Below are positions 7,268-15,213 of a DNA stretch of 59,269 nucleotides, one piece after another. Within the stretch, counting starts at the first letter, position 1, and each line of letters begins with the position of its first letter. This stretch comes from a virus. The stretch spans positions 1 through 59,269 of IMG/VR virus record IMGVR_UViG_3300023174_002791; one strand, 5' to 3'. The notes below the pieces were generated by a model that ran no database searches, was not told where the DNA came from, and worked only from the letters and a program-made list of their open reading frames with translations. Position numbers and translations under genes: made by a program.

Positions 7268-7904
7268 ACCAATCCATAGAATTTTTGTATTTTTGTATTA
7301 CATAATCAGACAGAACCTTTTCAGGATTTGTTTCAGACATACTTATTTGTGGTCGTACAACGTGCAGAGTAGGGATACCAAACTGCTCTTTATCTTTAGA
7401 CGTATCACCTTGAGGAATGTTTTGTAAATTGTGTGCATACGGAGTTAATTCTAAAAACCGATACAGGCAATCAAGGACTTCTTCTGTGTTTGTTATCAAA
7501 TCGTTATAACTTAACAAGTAAAACCAATCTTTATAAATAACGCTATTTAGAAAGGCAGTAAAGATTTTATCTATTTCACCATTAGGTCTCATTAACCAAT
7601 CACAACGAGCGTCATTAACTGGTCTATACGCTAATGGTGTGAAGTTTTCATCCTGCATAGATTTATCTATAAAGTTGTCAACAGGATATTTTTCTGCTAA
7701 CTGAACAAACGAAGCAAGTATTTCTAATACAGGTCTATACATAAGAATAATTTTAGGATTTTGTAGATGATATGTTTTTTCAATCAAATCATTTGTTCCT
7801 ATTCCTCTATCAGTAGTAACGGACAGATTAGGATTCTGGTGCAAGATGCTTGACAACAATGTACTACCGCTTCTAGGTAAGCCAGCAATAAAATAATTAC
7901 TCAT
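7236..7904 (-). CDS. Sulfotransferase family protein
   Basis: A 222-residue protein with the PAPS-binding signature. The 5'-phosphosulfate loop PRSGSTLL is at 10-17 and a 3'-phosphate-like segment MYRPVLEILASF is at about 55-66, with the expected Arg and Ser. The fold family transfers sulfate from PAPS to hydroxyl or amine groups on sugars, peptides or lipids. With the CysC-like gene nearby, donor synthesis and transfer could both be phage-encoded. It starts at 7904 just after the stop of the upstream gene. The acceptor is unknown. Confidence 0.85.
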   Translation of the reverse strand: MSNYFIAGLPRSGSTLLSSILHQNPNLSVTTDRGIGTNDLIEKTYHLQNPKIILMYRPVLEILASFVQLAEKYPVDNFIDKSMQDENFTPLAYRPVNDARCDWLMRPNGEIDKIFTAFLNSVIYKDWFYLLSYNDLITNTEEVLDCLYRFLELTPYAHNLQNIPQGDTSKDKEQFGIPTLHVVRPQISMSETNPEKVLSDYVIQKYKNSMDWFTEGWLQSQP

Positions 7905-7906
7905 TA

Positions 7907-8623
7907 TTAATCCACAACATTCCTTTTGATTTCTTCGGTTATAACTTTATTTAAACCACGCTTAGTAAATTTATTATACAGATAGGAAAGCCCTTTGTGC
8001 GGAACTTCTTTTTTATAATTTACGCAGCCCCAATGAAGTTCCTCTAATTCCTTAGTCATATAGAACCGTTTGAGATTAACGGGTTCATCAGTATTAAATT
8101 TAATATAAGCCAAAGGGTCGTTACGTTTGATATGTACGGTGTTAACGCCTTGGTTCAATTGAATTGCACCTTCTACTGGTCTGAACCATCTGCCAATATC
8201 AAAAGACCCTCCTACATAGAAACCATCAACAACAGGTTTATGGTAATGCGCTGGGCTAGTAGTAATAGTCAAAGGTTCTTCACACCAAAATATCCAATTG
8301 CCTCTTACAGTGAAAGTATAAGCATCAAGTACAGAGGGTTCTTTCATTTGTACAAACTTCATCTTGCTTTCGTACTCCCGCCCTATTGCAAATGCACCTA
8401 AATCTGCATCTAAACCAAATGCCACAGCAAAGGGAAGACGAAGAACAAAAGTGTTTTTAATACTTGATTGAAAAGCGTGACATTGAAACCAGTTATCGCC
8501 ATTTGCTTCTTTATTTCTTCTAGGCAAAAGGTCTTGAAGTAAAGAGTCAGGAGTCTCATACAATAATTGAACGGCTGGATAATTTTCCATTACAGAAAAT
8601 GGAGACCAATAAACAGTTTTCAT
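7907..8623 (-). CDS. Conserved phage protein of the auxiliary island, paralogue B
   Basis: A 238-residue protein paralogous to the plus-strand gene at 6587-7267. Predicted beta strands dominate, for example FVLRLPFAVAFGL and RGNWIFWCEEPL. The shared G-FDIG-WFRP box is at about residues 140-150, and a basic helical C-terminus (YLYNKFTKRGLNKV) follows. No catalytic motif is evident. It is coupled to the following gene upstream by an ATGA overlap. I do not recognise a named family; similar proteins occur in aquatic phages near structural genes, to my memory. It may be a substrate or partner of the sulfation enzymes. Confidence 0.72.
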   Translation of the reverse strand: MKTVYWSPFSVMENYPAVQLLYETPDSLLQDLLPRRNKEANGDNWFQCHAFQSSIKNTFVLRLPFAVAFGLDADLGAFAIGREYESKMKFVQMKEPSVLDAYTFTVRGNWIFWCEEPLTITTSPAHYHKPVVDGFYVGGSFDIGRWFRPVEGAIQLNQGVNTVHIKRNDPLAYIKFNTDEPVNLKRFYMTKELEELHWGCVNYKKEVPHKGLSYLYNKFTKRGLNKVITEEIKRNVVD

Positions 8624-9381
8624 TTATAAGTTCTGTTTGTTCTAATCTTTCTCACGCTTTTATCGTACCAACCTAAGAAAACAGAATCACGCAAAGCAAC
8701 TTTTCTCATATATTGTTTAGGGATATACTGATTGATTTTGTGTATCCAATTTTCTTGTTTGATTGGAATAATTTGAGCATACGGAGTCCCTTTAGGAATA
8801 ACGCCACTGAATCCTTGCTTTATAAAAAAGGGAACATTGCCTCCTTCTGTACCGAGTCCTATCGGGTCAAGCAATCCCGAAGTAGTAACAAAAGGTAATT
8901 CAAAACGATTTAATGGGTGTGTTATTAGAACAGAGTAATTATCGTTTACACCTGAGCCGTACGTTGGAGTAAAAGCAAACATAATCGGATTGCAACCAAC
9001 AGGAACAGGCATACCAAATCCTTGATTGTTTATATCTAAGACAGAGCCTCTTTTTTCAACTGCCTTAAAAGGTAAGTGAGGGTTCCAAAAAATGTCTACA
9101 TCTCCATTCTCATAAGAAATAACTTCCATATCAGCAGGTGTTCGATACATATAACCAATAAGCATTACATCCCTAAAGGGAGAACAAGTTTTTAAATCTT
9201 TCTTCGCAAGAGCCTTTATCGGTTTATCGGAGTTATTAATAAACCTAGGCAATTTTTTATACCAATTCGGCATTTCTGAAGAACTTGGAACTGGAGTAAT
9301 TTCCATAAATTCTATTTCTTCAATCCAAGGGGTAAAAAAAATCTCTTTCGATAGTTTTTTCTTAAAATCAAATAGGTTCAT
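8620..9381 (-). CDS. Uncharacterised phage protein with WYKKLPRF motif
   Basis: A 253-residue protein, not recognised by name. It has SSSEMPNWYKKLPRF near residues 33-47, KTCSPFRDVMLIGYM near 65-79, and a later IKQGFSGVIPKGTPYAQIIPI block that resembles a short beta-barrel motif. Related sequences are, from memory, common in aquatic phages alongside oxygenases and sulfotransferases. There is no signal peptide or clear active site. It begins the A/T-rich block transcribed into the sulfotransferase and may be a virion accessory or a modification enzyme. Confidence 0.7.
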   Translation of the reverse strand: MNLFDFKKKLSKEIFFTPWIEEIEFMEITPVPSSSEMPNWYKKLPRFINNSDKPIKALAKKDLKTCSPFRDVMLIGYMYRTPADMEVISYENGDVDIFWNPHLPFKAVEKRGSVLDINNQGFGMPVPVGCNPIMFAFTPTYGSGVNDNYSVLITHPLNRFELPFVTTSGLLDPIGLGTEGGNVPFFIKQGFSGVIPKGTPYAQIIPIKQENWIHKINQYIPKQYMRKVALRDSVFLGWYDKSVRKIRTNRTYK

Positions 9382-9440
9382 ATCTAAAATTTACTAGATA
9401 CGAACCTATTATGCAACTATGTTGCGAGGGCTTACACTAA

Positions 9441-9866
9441 TTAATCAACGTCCGCCATTGATACTTCTTCTTGTCCTTCGGGCAATATCCAACCTTCAGG
9501 TCGAGTGCTAGCGTTCTCTTTAATCAAGAGAGAATCTTTAGGATATACGCGACCATTAATTGTGACAGTTTCTATATGAGTTACCGCAGGTTGTGTTTCT
9601 TCAACACCAGCAATTCTTAATAAAATATCTCTGGATGGAAGGTTAAAACCATTTTGTTCACACACTGGGTCATCACAATGGGTAGTCCATACATCGTCAT
9701 CTTTATGTAAAACAATAACATCTTCCATAGTTGTATCTACATAACGAGTTGTACCCCAAACAGCGTGAAGCATTTCAATTACTTCGACGTCATCTGTATC
9801 AGCCATAACGTGATTTACAACTTGCCCTAACTCATTGACAAGAGCAATACTTTTAATTGAACTCAT
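9441..9866 (-). CDS. Hypothetical structural-region protein
   Basis: A 141-residue acidic protein, preceded by a good AGGAGA site. Two cysteines (HCDDPVCEQ) lie near residues 63-68 and a beta-rich C-terminal half contains TVTINGRVYPKDSLLIKE. No family is recognised. It lies immediately after the glycine-rich fibre-like gene and before the auxiliary island, so a virion accessory role is plausible. The 59-base gap downstream holds no obvious signal. Confidence 0.6.
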   Translation of the reverse strand: MSSIKSIALVNELGQVVNHVMADTDDVEVIEMLHAVWGTTRYVDTTMEDVIVLHKDDDVWTTHCDDPVCEQNGFNLPSRDILLRIAGVEETQPAVTHIETVTINGRVYPKDSLLIKENASTRPEGWILPEGQEEVSMADVD

Positions 9867-9875
9867 TATTATCTC

Positions 9876-10661
9876 CTATGACCAATACGTCATAATAACA
9901 GCGCCAGAAGCGCCTACTGAACCATTACCGCCACCAGTGCCATCAGCACCAGTTGAAGTTGAATCATCTGAATATATGCCACCTACGCCAAAAGAACCAC
10001 GAATTGGTGTATTACCAATAGCGCCACCACCAAGAGTTCCTAAAAGTGGAGTTGCCGTACCAGCAGTACCAGCAGGTGTACCACCACCGCCATTTGAAAT
10101 ACTTCTGCCACTAATACCATTATTGTTGTTAATGTTGAAGTAACCGCTTGAAAAACCACCTGTGCCGCCTGTTGCTTGCAATACAGAAGCAGTAGTTATA
10201 CCACCTGTGCCGCCTGTTGCATCTGTGCTGTAGAAGTTACGCACAGCACCGTTGCCTTGTGGATTTTCACCAGCACTTGCGGTATAAGCCTGTGATTGTC
10301 GTGCCTTTGCTCCAGCAGCACCAATAGTAAAAGATAAGTTAGAAGTCAAATAAAGTTGAGTTGCACACAAACCACCTGAGCCGCCAGCACCACCGTTTCC
10401 TGTTCCGCCAGGAAAAATACTCGCATAAGAGGTTGTATATGACTGACCAAAATAATTTGTCCAAGCGGCATACGCATTTCCTGAACTGCCTATGATGAGA
10501 GCACCACCACCACCGCCACCTAGGACTTGAATTGAAACTAGAAGTGGCTTTGCAGCACCATAACCATCAGGTAAGGTGAATGTTCCAGACGATGTGTACT
10601 TTACGTACTTAGGTGATAGACCGCCACTAGCACCACCAGCAGGGATTGTTGATGCACCCAT
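9876..10661 (-). CDS. Glycine-rich fibre or adhesin-like protein
   Basis: A 261-residue protein. The start (about 1-45) has a YTSSGTFTLPDG segment that is frequent at the head of glycine-rich phage adhesins. The body is full of GGGG, GGTGG and GGAGG tracts separated by short strands (residues about 50-250), as in polyglycine sandwich receptor-binding domains. It ends with GAVIMTYW. It follows a string of small Thr/Ser-rich structural genes. Receptor binding is an inference from composition. Confidence 0.72.
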   Translation of the reverse strand: MGASTIPAGGASGGLSPKYVKYTSSGTFTLPDGYGAAKPLLVSIQVLGGGGGGALIIGSSGNAYAAWTNYFGQSYTTSYASIFPGGTGNGGAGGSGGLCATQLYLTSNLSFTIGAAGAKARQSQAYTASAGENPQGNGAVRNFYSTDATGGTGGITTASVLQATGGTGGFSSGYFNINNNNGISGRSISNGGGGTPAGTAGTATPLLGTLGGGAIGNTPIRGSFGVGGIYSDDSTSTGADGTGGGNGSVGASGAVIMTYWS

Positions 10662-10664
10662 TTG

Positions 10665-10973
10665 TTATACGCTCTCAATTCCGCTAATGTGGAATGAAAC
10701 GGAAGTTGCGCTCGCTCCACCAGTGATTAGTTTAGTTGTTGTCAGAACTTGTTTCATATCAAAAATCTGTGATGAGTTAGCAGCCATAGCCGCTGTTGTT
10801 GCAATAGCAATACCGTCAAACGCAATTGTAAAGGTCTGAGCAGAGGATGAGTTATTAGCGGCGATGATGCTAGTGACAATAGTTGTCGTTGAGGCAGGGA
10901 CAGTGTAAAGGGTTGTTCCAGTGCTAGTCGTAGCGTTACCTCGGAACAGAGCCTTCGGTGTATTTACAGCCAT
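10665..10973 (-). CDS. Small beta-rich virion protein A
   Basis: A 102-residue protein related to the 11515-11844 product: both have LYTVP followed by ATTT/ATYVIVNS, a Asn-Asn-Ser or Cys-Asn-Thr turn, TFTIAFDG/TFRISVAKDG and an Asn-Ala/Ser-rich turn. The pattern suggests a small jelly-roll or head-fibre module. It lies between the glycine-rich adhesin gene and another fibre-like gene. The role in the virion is inferred. Confidence 0.65.
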   Translation of the reverse strand: MAVNTPKALFRGNATTSTGTTLYTVPASTTTIVTSIIAANNSSSAQTFTIAFDGIAIATTAAMAANSSQIFDMKQVLTTTKLITGGASATSVSFHISGIESV

Positions 10974-11022
10974 TCGTTTCCTCTTTCTTCTAGGCTTATT
11001 CTGCCATAGACAAGTTTAATTG

Positions 11023-11505
11023 TTAAACGTAGACACCCATAATGACAAGCATTTCGCCGTTACCAATATCATCTACTACAGCCATTGTGCCACCAGCAGT
11101 CGGAAGTGTGATTACACCACCAGCAACGTTCTGCGCTTGGAAAGTGGTTGTTCCAGAAGCAGAACCAGCAATTGCTAATGAACTAGCAAAAGTTTTGTTT
11201 GACAAAGTCTCAGCCAAAGAAATAAGTGATACAGTGCCAGAAGCGTTTGGAATAGTTACGGTGTTGTTGCCAGTCGGAATAGTCGCTTGCATTGTGGTTG
11301 TATAAACAGTCTGACCTGAAGAACCTGTCCAACCAAGACCAGTAGAACCAATCTTTTTATTGGTAAGAGTGTAAGTACCAGAAGCAGTAAGTGCGTTAGC
11401 GTTAATGTAAGTCTGAACGTCTTCAGCAAGGTATTGCAAATCTTGAGGGATATTGATTGACGCTGACGAAGCAGGGTATCTAATACCGCCAGATGTTGTT
11501 GGCAT
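11023..11505 (-). CDS. Fibre-like structural protein with LTNK repeats
   Basis: A 160-residue Thr/Ser/Ala-rich protein. It has the opening GIRYPASSASINIPQDLQYLA, then repeated TYTLTNKKIGSTG and ETLSNKTFASSL segments, which are typical of phage collar, appendage or fibre shafts where LTNKTL repeats form beta helices. It belongs to a run of fibre-like genes downstream of the capsid gene. No enzymatic motif is visible. Confidence 0.68.
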   Translation of the reverse strand: MPTTSGGIRYPASSASINIPQDLQYLAEDVQTYINANALTASGTYTLTNKKIGSTGLGWTGSSGQTVYTTTMQATIPTGNNTVTIPNASGTVSLISLAETLSNKTFASSLAIAGSASGTTTFQAQNVAGGVITLPTAGGTMAVVDDIGNGEMLVIMGVYV

Positions 11506-11514
11506 TTATGCCTC

Positions 11515-11844
11515 CTATTGAATCTCTACGCCAAAAGCGTTAAACGAACAACTGCCAGATGTTGAGTAAACTCTCAATCTGTCAGCAGCATCCATTGTAA
11601 TTCCCATTGCAAATTCTGTAGTCGCATTACCCGCTATAGGAATTTCACGTGCTACGTACTGAGCAAGAGTATCAGCAGCACCGTCTTTAGCCACTGAAAT
11701 ACGGAAAGTTGTCGCTACTGAGTTTGTATTACAAATAACGACAGAGTTAACAATTACGTAGGTAGCAGACGGCACTGTATAAAGGTCTGTAATGGTGGAA
11801 GCAGCAGGAATCGCTTGCCCCAAAACTTTATATGTTAATGCCAT
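11515..11844 (-). CDS. Small beta-rich virion protein B
   Basis: A 109-residue protein that shares a LYTVPSAT and ATTFRISV pattern with the 10665-10973 product, indicating an internal duplication of a small beta module. It overlaps the end of the 357-residue fibre-like gene by 17 bases. A decoration, head-fibre or appendage role is likely; the evidence is composition and neighbourhood only. Confidence 0.65.
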   Translation of the reverse strand: MALTYKVLGQAIPAASTITDLYTVPSATYVIVNSVVICNTNSVATTFRISVAKDGAADTLAQYVAREIPIAGNATTEFAMGITMDAADRLRVYSTSGSCSFNAFGVEIQ

Positions 11845-12901
11845 ACGTATAATCCTTCATAAGCAGAGCGTGCGGACGGTTTGCGTTAGTACGAAGTCTA
11901 TCAGCCCAGTCACGGAGATTGTATGTGAACCCAATGTTAATTGCACTGTTTTGCAAGTCGTCATAACTGGTGTAGTTCACAGCAACCTGAGCATTAGTTT
12001 GTCCTGTCAAAGTTAAAGCACCATAGTCACTACCATTTACAGGACGAGTGATACTTAACAACGGGTCAGTCAGACCTGTTAGGTCGCGAGGGTCTTGACC
12101 ATTGAGAGCAAGACCTAGTTGCTGAAGCAAAGTGCCTACTTGGGAATACGTCCACGTGTACGTACTCCCAGTCATCAAGTTGTACGTAGCGTATTGATTC
12201 TGCCAATTTGTATACGTGCCGTATTTAGCCATTGCAGCCCTATAGCCAGCCTCTGTCACCACTCCTAGGTTAGTTGTATCCCGAAGGTCTGTTGACGTTG
12301 CTGTGTAGTTCTGGAGCCTTGCCATACGGTCTAAAATTGCTTGCAGTCGATTGGGCGTAAAAGAAAGACTGCTAATTACAGCATTAGCGTAAGTGCCGAG
12401 CGTGCTCGCTAACGTTGCGTAGGTATCTTGCCACAAATACAAATACGCATAAGTTCCAGGCGCTGGTACAGAACCAGCAGTTGAATAAAAGGCTTCAAGC
12501 ACTTGAGTACGTACTCTCAAAGGGGGCCATAACTGATAAGCGATAGGTTGGATGTAAGAAACAATCGCTTGGTCTGCTCTAACGTCGGTAATATCAACGG
12601 TAGCACCTAGCGACGCTGGCAAATAAATAATATAAGTAGAGCCGCCTGTAAACGCTTCTTCAAAGTAATAAAAGTAATTTAACGGGCTAACATCAGGGTC
12701 ATTTGTTACTGGGACTGTTACCGAGAAAGCACCATTCGCTAAATCCTTTGTAATAGTCGCTGGGATAATAATTGTGTCAGCCAGAGCATCAATCAAAACC
12801 TTGGACGGATAAATCTTTATCTGTCCATCAATAGGAGCACCCTTAAAATCTAGATACTGACCAGTGACAGTTATTAACGTTATATTTCCAGGTAACGCCA
12901 T
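11828..12901 (-). CDS. Fibre-like protein with shared N-terminal domain
   Basis: A 357-residue protein. Residues 1 to about 110 (start PGNITLITVTGQYLD, then NYFYYFEEAFTGG) match the N-terminus of the 12981-13553 product, suggesting a shared attachment domain. Residues about 115-357 are Tyr/Thr/Leu-rich and partly helical, with many TY and YAT pairs. It starts with a TAATG overlap of the preceding microprotein gene and has AGGAGA upstream. The two paralogues probably attach to the same virion site with different distal parts. Confidence 0.68.
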   Translation of the reverse strand: MALPGNITLITVTGQYLDFKGAPIDGQIKIYPSKVLIDALADTIIIPATITKDLANGAFSVTVPVTNDPDVSPLNYFYYFEEAFTGGSTYIIYLPASLGATVDITDVRADQAIVSYIQPIAYQLWPPLRVRTQVLEAFYSTAGSVPAPGTYAYLYLWQDTYATLASTLGTYANAVISSLSFTPNRLQAILDRMARLQNYTATSTDLRDTTNLGVVTEAGYRAAMAKYGTYTNWQNQYATYNLMTGSTYTWTYSQVGTLLQQLGLALNGQDPRDLTGLTDPLLSITRPVNGSDYGALTLTGQTNAQVAVNYTSYDDLQNSAINIGFTYNLRDWADRLRTNANRPHALLMKDYTYGINI

Positions 12902-12981
12902 TATCTATCTCCTAGCCAACAAGCAACTACGGTAATTACAACAAGGCTAATAACCATTTGAACAGGTGTCATTCCAAACAT
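12901..12981 (-). CDS. 26-residue single-pass membrane microprotein
   Basis: The frame from the ATG at 12981 encodes 26 residues: a short polar start, a hydrophobic stretch MVISLVVITVVACW, and a LGDR end. Its start overlaps the upstream stop as TAATG, and its own stop overlaps the downstream start as TAATG. Such double coupling is hard to explain unless it is translated. A single transmembrane helix is predicted. The function is unknown; a membrane or assembly factor tied to the fibre genes is possible. Confidence 0.65.
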   Translation of the reverse strand: MFGMTPVQMVISLVVITVVACWLGDR

Positions 12982-13553
12982 TAGAACGCCCTTGCTGGAT
13001 AAAGAACGCCGTTGTCTCCTATGTTGCCTACAGCCTGAACATAACTAGAAGTCAGGGCTACGGCAGTATTTGTATTAGCAATAGCAGTTGCGAGCGCGGC
13101 ATTGAGTGAAGTGAAGTAACCACTAACACTAGCGGCAGATGCTTCTACGACAGTTAAACGACCTTCATAGTTTTGAAACTCTGCCTGAGATACATAAAGA
13201 GCACCAGTGCCGTCATTGGCTACAGCAGGGGAAACGTCTGCTAAATCTACGGTTGCGTTAGATGCAGGGAGAAGGATGTCGAAACTTCTACCACCTACGA
13301 ACGCTTCTTCTACATAGTAAGTGAAGTCAACTGGAGAAGCATCAGCGTCATCTGTCGCCACAAGTTGCTGGGAGAAGGCACCATTAGAATCAAGCGTTAC
13401 AACGATTGTGCTGTTAACAAGGATTACGTTAGATGTTACGTTACGAAGAACAGCACGCGGGGTGAACTTTACCTGTCCCGCAATAGGCACGCCTGAAATA
13501 TCAATGTAAGTACCTGTAACAGTTACAAGACTGAGATTGCCAGGAATTGCCAT
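12981..13553 (-). CDS. Fibre-like protein, short paralogue
   Basis: A 190-residue protein. The N-terminal 110 residues (PGNLSLVTVTGTYID, DFTYYVEEAFVGG) duplicate the domain of the 11828-12901 product. The C-terminal part (about 120-190) is helical and Ala-rich (FTSLNAALATAIANTNTAVA) and could be a trimerising coiled coil. It ends with TAATG into the microprotein gene. Likely a short appendage or attachment protein. Confidence 0.67.
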   Translation of the reverse strand: MAIPGNLSLVTVTGTYIDISGVPIAGQVKFTPRAVLRNVTSNVILVNSTIVVTLDSNGAFSQQLVATDDADASPVDFTYYVEEAFVGGRSFDILLPASNATVDLADVSPAVANDGTGALYVSQAEFQNYEGRLTVVEASAASVSGYFTSLNAALATAIANTNTAVALTSSYVQAVGNIGDNGVLYPARAF

Positions 13554-13572
13554 TGTTCACCCCTACGCTAAA

Positions 13573-13758
13573 TTATTTAACAGCAGCCTTTTTCTTTGGC
13601 ACCGTTACTGTTGCTGTTACTTCGGAATCACTTACAAACGTAATATACCGCGAACCTTCTAATGACTTAGCATTACGCCATTCGCTTACGTCAACAATTG
13701 TTCCTACTTCTAAATCTTTTCCATCATTTGTTAATTTTTTTAAAATACGCGCTTTCAT
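13573..13758 (-). CDS. Small head-region protein
   Basis: A 61-residue basic protein beginning KARILKKL, with a GTIVDVSEWR turn, a GSRYITFV strand and a Lys-rich tail (VPKKKAAVK). It has an AAGGGGA ribosome site. Small proteins of this form often follow major capsid genes in actinophages. The exact role is unknown. It lies just after the terminator-like hairpin that follows the major capsid gene. Confidence 0.65.
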   Translation of the reverse strand: MKARILKKLTNDGKDLEVGTIVDVSEWRNAKSLEGSRYITFVSDSEVTATVTVPKKKAAVK

Positions 13759-13771
13759 TTTTTCCCCTTTT

Positions 13772-13806
13772 TAAGTAAGAAAGGGAGAGTCATTTCTGAC
13801 CCTCCC
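13772..13806 (-). terminator. Rho-independent terminator after major capsid gene
   Basis: On the minus strand an arm TGACCCTCCC complement (13797-13806) pairs with 13783-13792 through a four-base loop: ten pairs with one G-U. It is followed by TTTCTTACTT (13782-13773). It lies 17 bases after the major capsid stop and before the next gene's start. It would cap the high-level capsid transcript while allowing some readthrough. Confidence 0.75.
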
Positions 13807-13823
13807 CCTCTCAGCGAAATAGA

Positions 13824-14801
13824 TTACGCGACGATTGTAGACCAGAAGTATCCGAGGTCTGAACCGATAATCTTGTTGTCGAAAGCCATTTCAGCCTCAA
13901 CACGTGTTGCCTTGATTGATTCCATACGGAATGATGAAGTTCCGATGTTTGCACCAAGACCACCTGACACGCCTGTCCAGTTAAATGTGTAACCAGCAGA
14001 CGGTGTAAGTACACCAGGATTTGAAGCAACGTGGCAGAGCATTGCGCCCTTGCCGTATGCAAAGGAGTAAGCGCCAGAAGCGCCTTCCTTGTTTGTTGCC
14101 TTTACAGCCTTTGCAACCAAAACGCGAGGAATGTCGAACATTGCTGCCAACATATCGGTTGTGATTGTCTGTGAAGATGTGTACTTGATACGGTCAACAA
14201 GGTCTGGGTGGTTCTTCAACTGACGGAAAGTTTCGTATCCGAGAACAAGTGTGTTTGCATCTTGTCCAGTAGTTGAAAGAATTGCAGACTTTGCAGCCTC
14301 AATATCATTGATTGGGTCTGAGTTTGTGTAGTCAGACCATTGACGAGTTTCACCAGTTGATGGTGCGCCTGAAACACCAGTTACGTCTGTACCCCATACA
14401 CCAGTGGTGAAGAAGTCAGTTACGAACTGTAGTTCCTTACGAAGAAGGAGACGGTGTGTTACGAACTCTGAAGCCTCACGAAGTGGATTTAGAGGTGCAT
14501 CTGAGTTAGCAAGTGTCTGGTCGCCGATGTCTTTGTGGAACGCCCATACATCTGTGTTGTATGTGCTAGTGGTTAGTGAATAACCTGAACCAGCAGATTC
14601 GGTTGCATCTGCACGGCGTTGTGCCTCATCGCGGAACCAGTCATTCTTTGTGTAGACGAAGAACTTGTTTGATTTCTTGTCGACAGGAATTACTGGGAAA
14701 ACCTTATCAGCGATAAAGTTTTCTTGCTTCTGCATATAAGCAACAGAAATGTTTGTAAGAATCGCATCAATGTGCGAGTCGGTTAACGTTGGTTGTGGCA
14801 T
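13824..14801 (-). CDS. Major capsid protein
   Basis: A 325-residue protein. The opening LTDSHIDAILTNISVAYMQ, then NFIADKVFPVIPVDKKSNKFFVYTK at about 28-52, is typical of a capsid family that has an N-terminal arm followed by an FxYxKxD segment. Further features are REASEFVTHRLLLRKELQF (an E-loop/spine-like helix) and ending strands with KATRVEAEMAFDNKII. It follows scaffold and decoration genes and is followed by a terminator, as expected for the most expressed virion gene. Confidence 0.88.
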   Translation of the reverse strand: MPQPTLTDSHIDAILTNISVAYMQKQENFIADKVFPVIPVDKKSNKFFVYTKNDWFRDEAQRRADATESAGSGYSLTTSTYNTDVWAFHKDIGDQTLANSDAPLNPLREASEFVTHRLLLRKELQFVTDFFTTGVWGTDVTGVSGAPSTGETRQWSDYTNSDPINDIEAAKSAILSTTGQDANTLVLGYETFRQLKNHPDLVDRIKYTSSQTITTDMLAAMFDIPRVLVAKAVKATNKEGASGAYSFAYGKGAMLCHVASNPGVLTPSAGYTFNWTGVSGGLGANIGTSSFRMESIKATRVEAEMAFDNKIIGSDLGYFWSTIVA

Positions 14802-14813
14802 TTAGTCGGCTCC

Positions 14814-15212
14814 TTAGTTCGCTCTTGTTGGTGAAGCGCAATTTACAATTGCGGCAACGATATCGCCATCAGCGGCTGGTGCCTCTAGATAAACGCCAAG
14901 AACATACTTAGTGGTATCTGTAACAGCAAGTGTTGCAGCCTTACCTGTAGCAGAGGTTCCGAAGTTTAGTGCAGTTCCAAGTGTTGCTGCGGCTGACGCA
15001 ACAATCTTTGTTCCGCCTACGATGAGTACAGATGCTTCTGCACCTGATACTGGATTATTTTGTAGAACACCAATTGGTACATCTGTTGCAGCAGCGGCTG
15101 CAATTACTTGTCCACTTGAGTTCAACTTTACAAATGTGTACTGCTTGGCTGACAAATCCGCACCAGCAACGAAGGTCGCTCTTACGGAATAGTTATTAAT
15201 TTCGTATGCCAT
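14814..15212 (-). CDS. Capsid decoration-like protein (DUF2190-type)
   Basis: The ATG at 15212 gives 132 residues (MAYEINNYSVRATFVAG). A longer frame to 15287 would run into the scaffold gene, so it is rejected. The beta pattern (YTFVKLNSSGQVIAA, DVPIGVLQNNP, GGTKIVASA) matches small capsid decoration proteins of the DUF2190 type. It lies between scaffold and major capsid genes. It probably trims or stabilises the capsid surface. Confidence 0.75.
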   Translation of the reverse strand: MAYEINNYSVRATFVAGADLSAKQYTFVKLNSSGQVIAAAAATDVPIGVLQNNPVSGAEASVLIVGGTKIVASAAATLGTALNFGTSATGKAATLAVTDTTKYVLGVYLEAPAADGDIVAAIVNCASPTRAN

Positions 15213-15213
15213 T

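Noticed and set aside
13811-14062. 83-codon ORF inside the major capsid gene
   Set aside because: It is out of frame with a strongly coding gene and has no domain or ribosome site.
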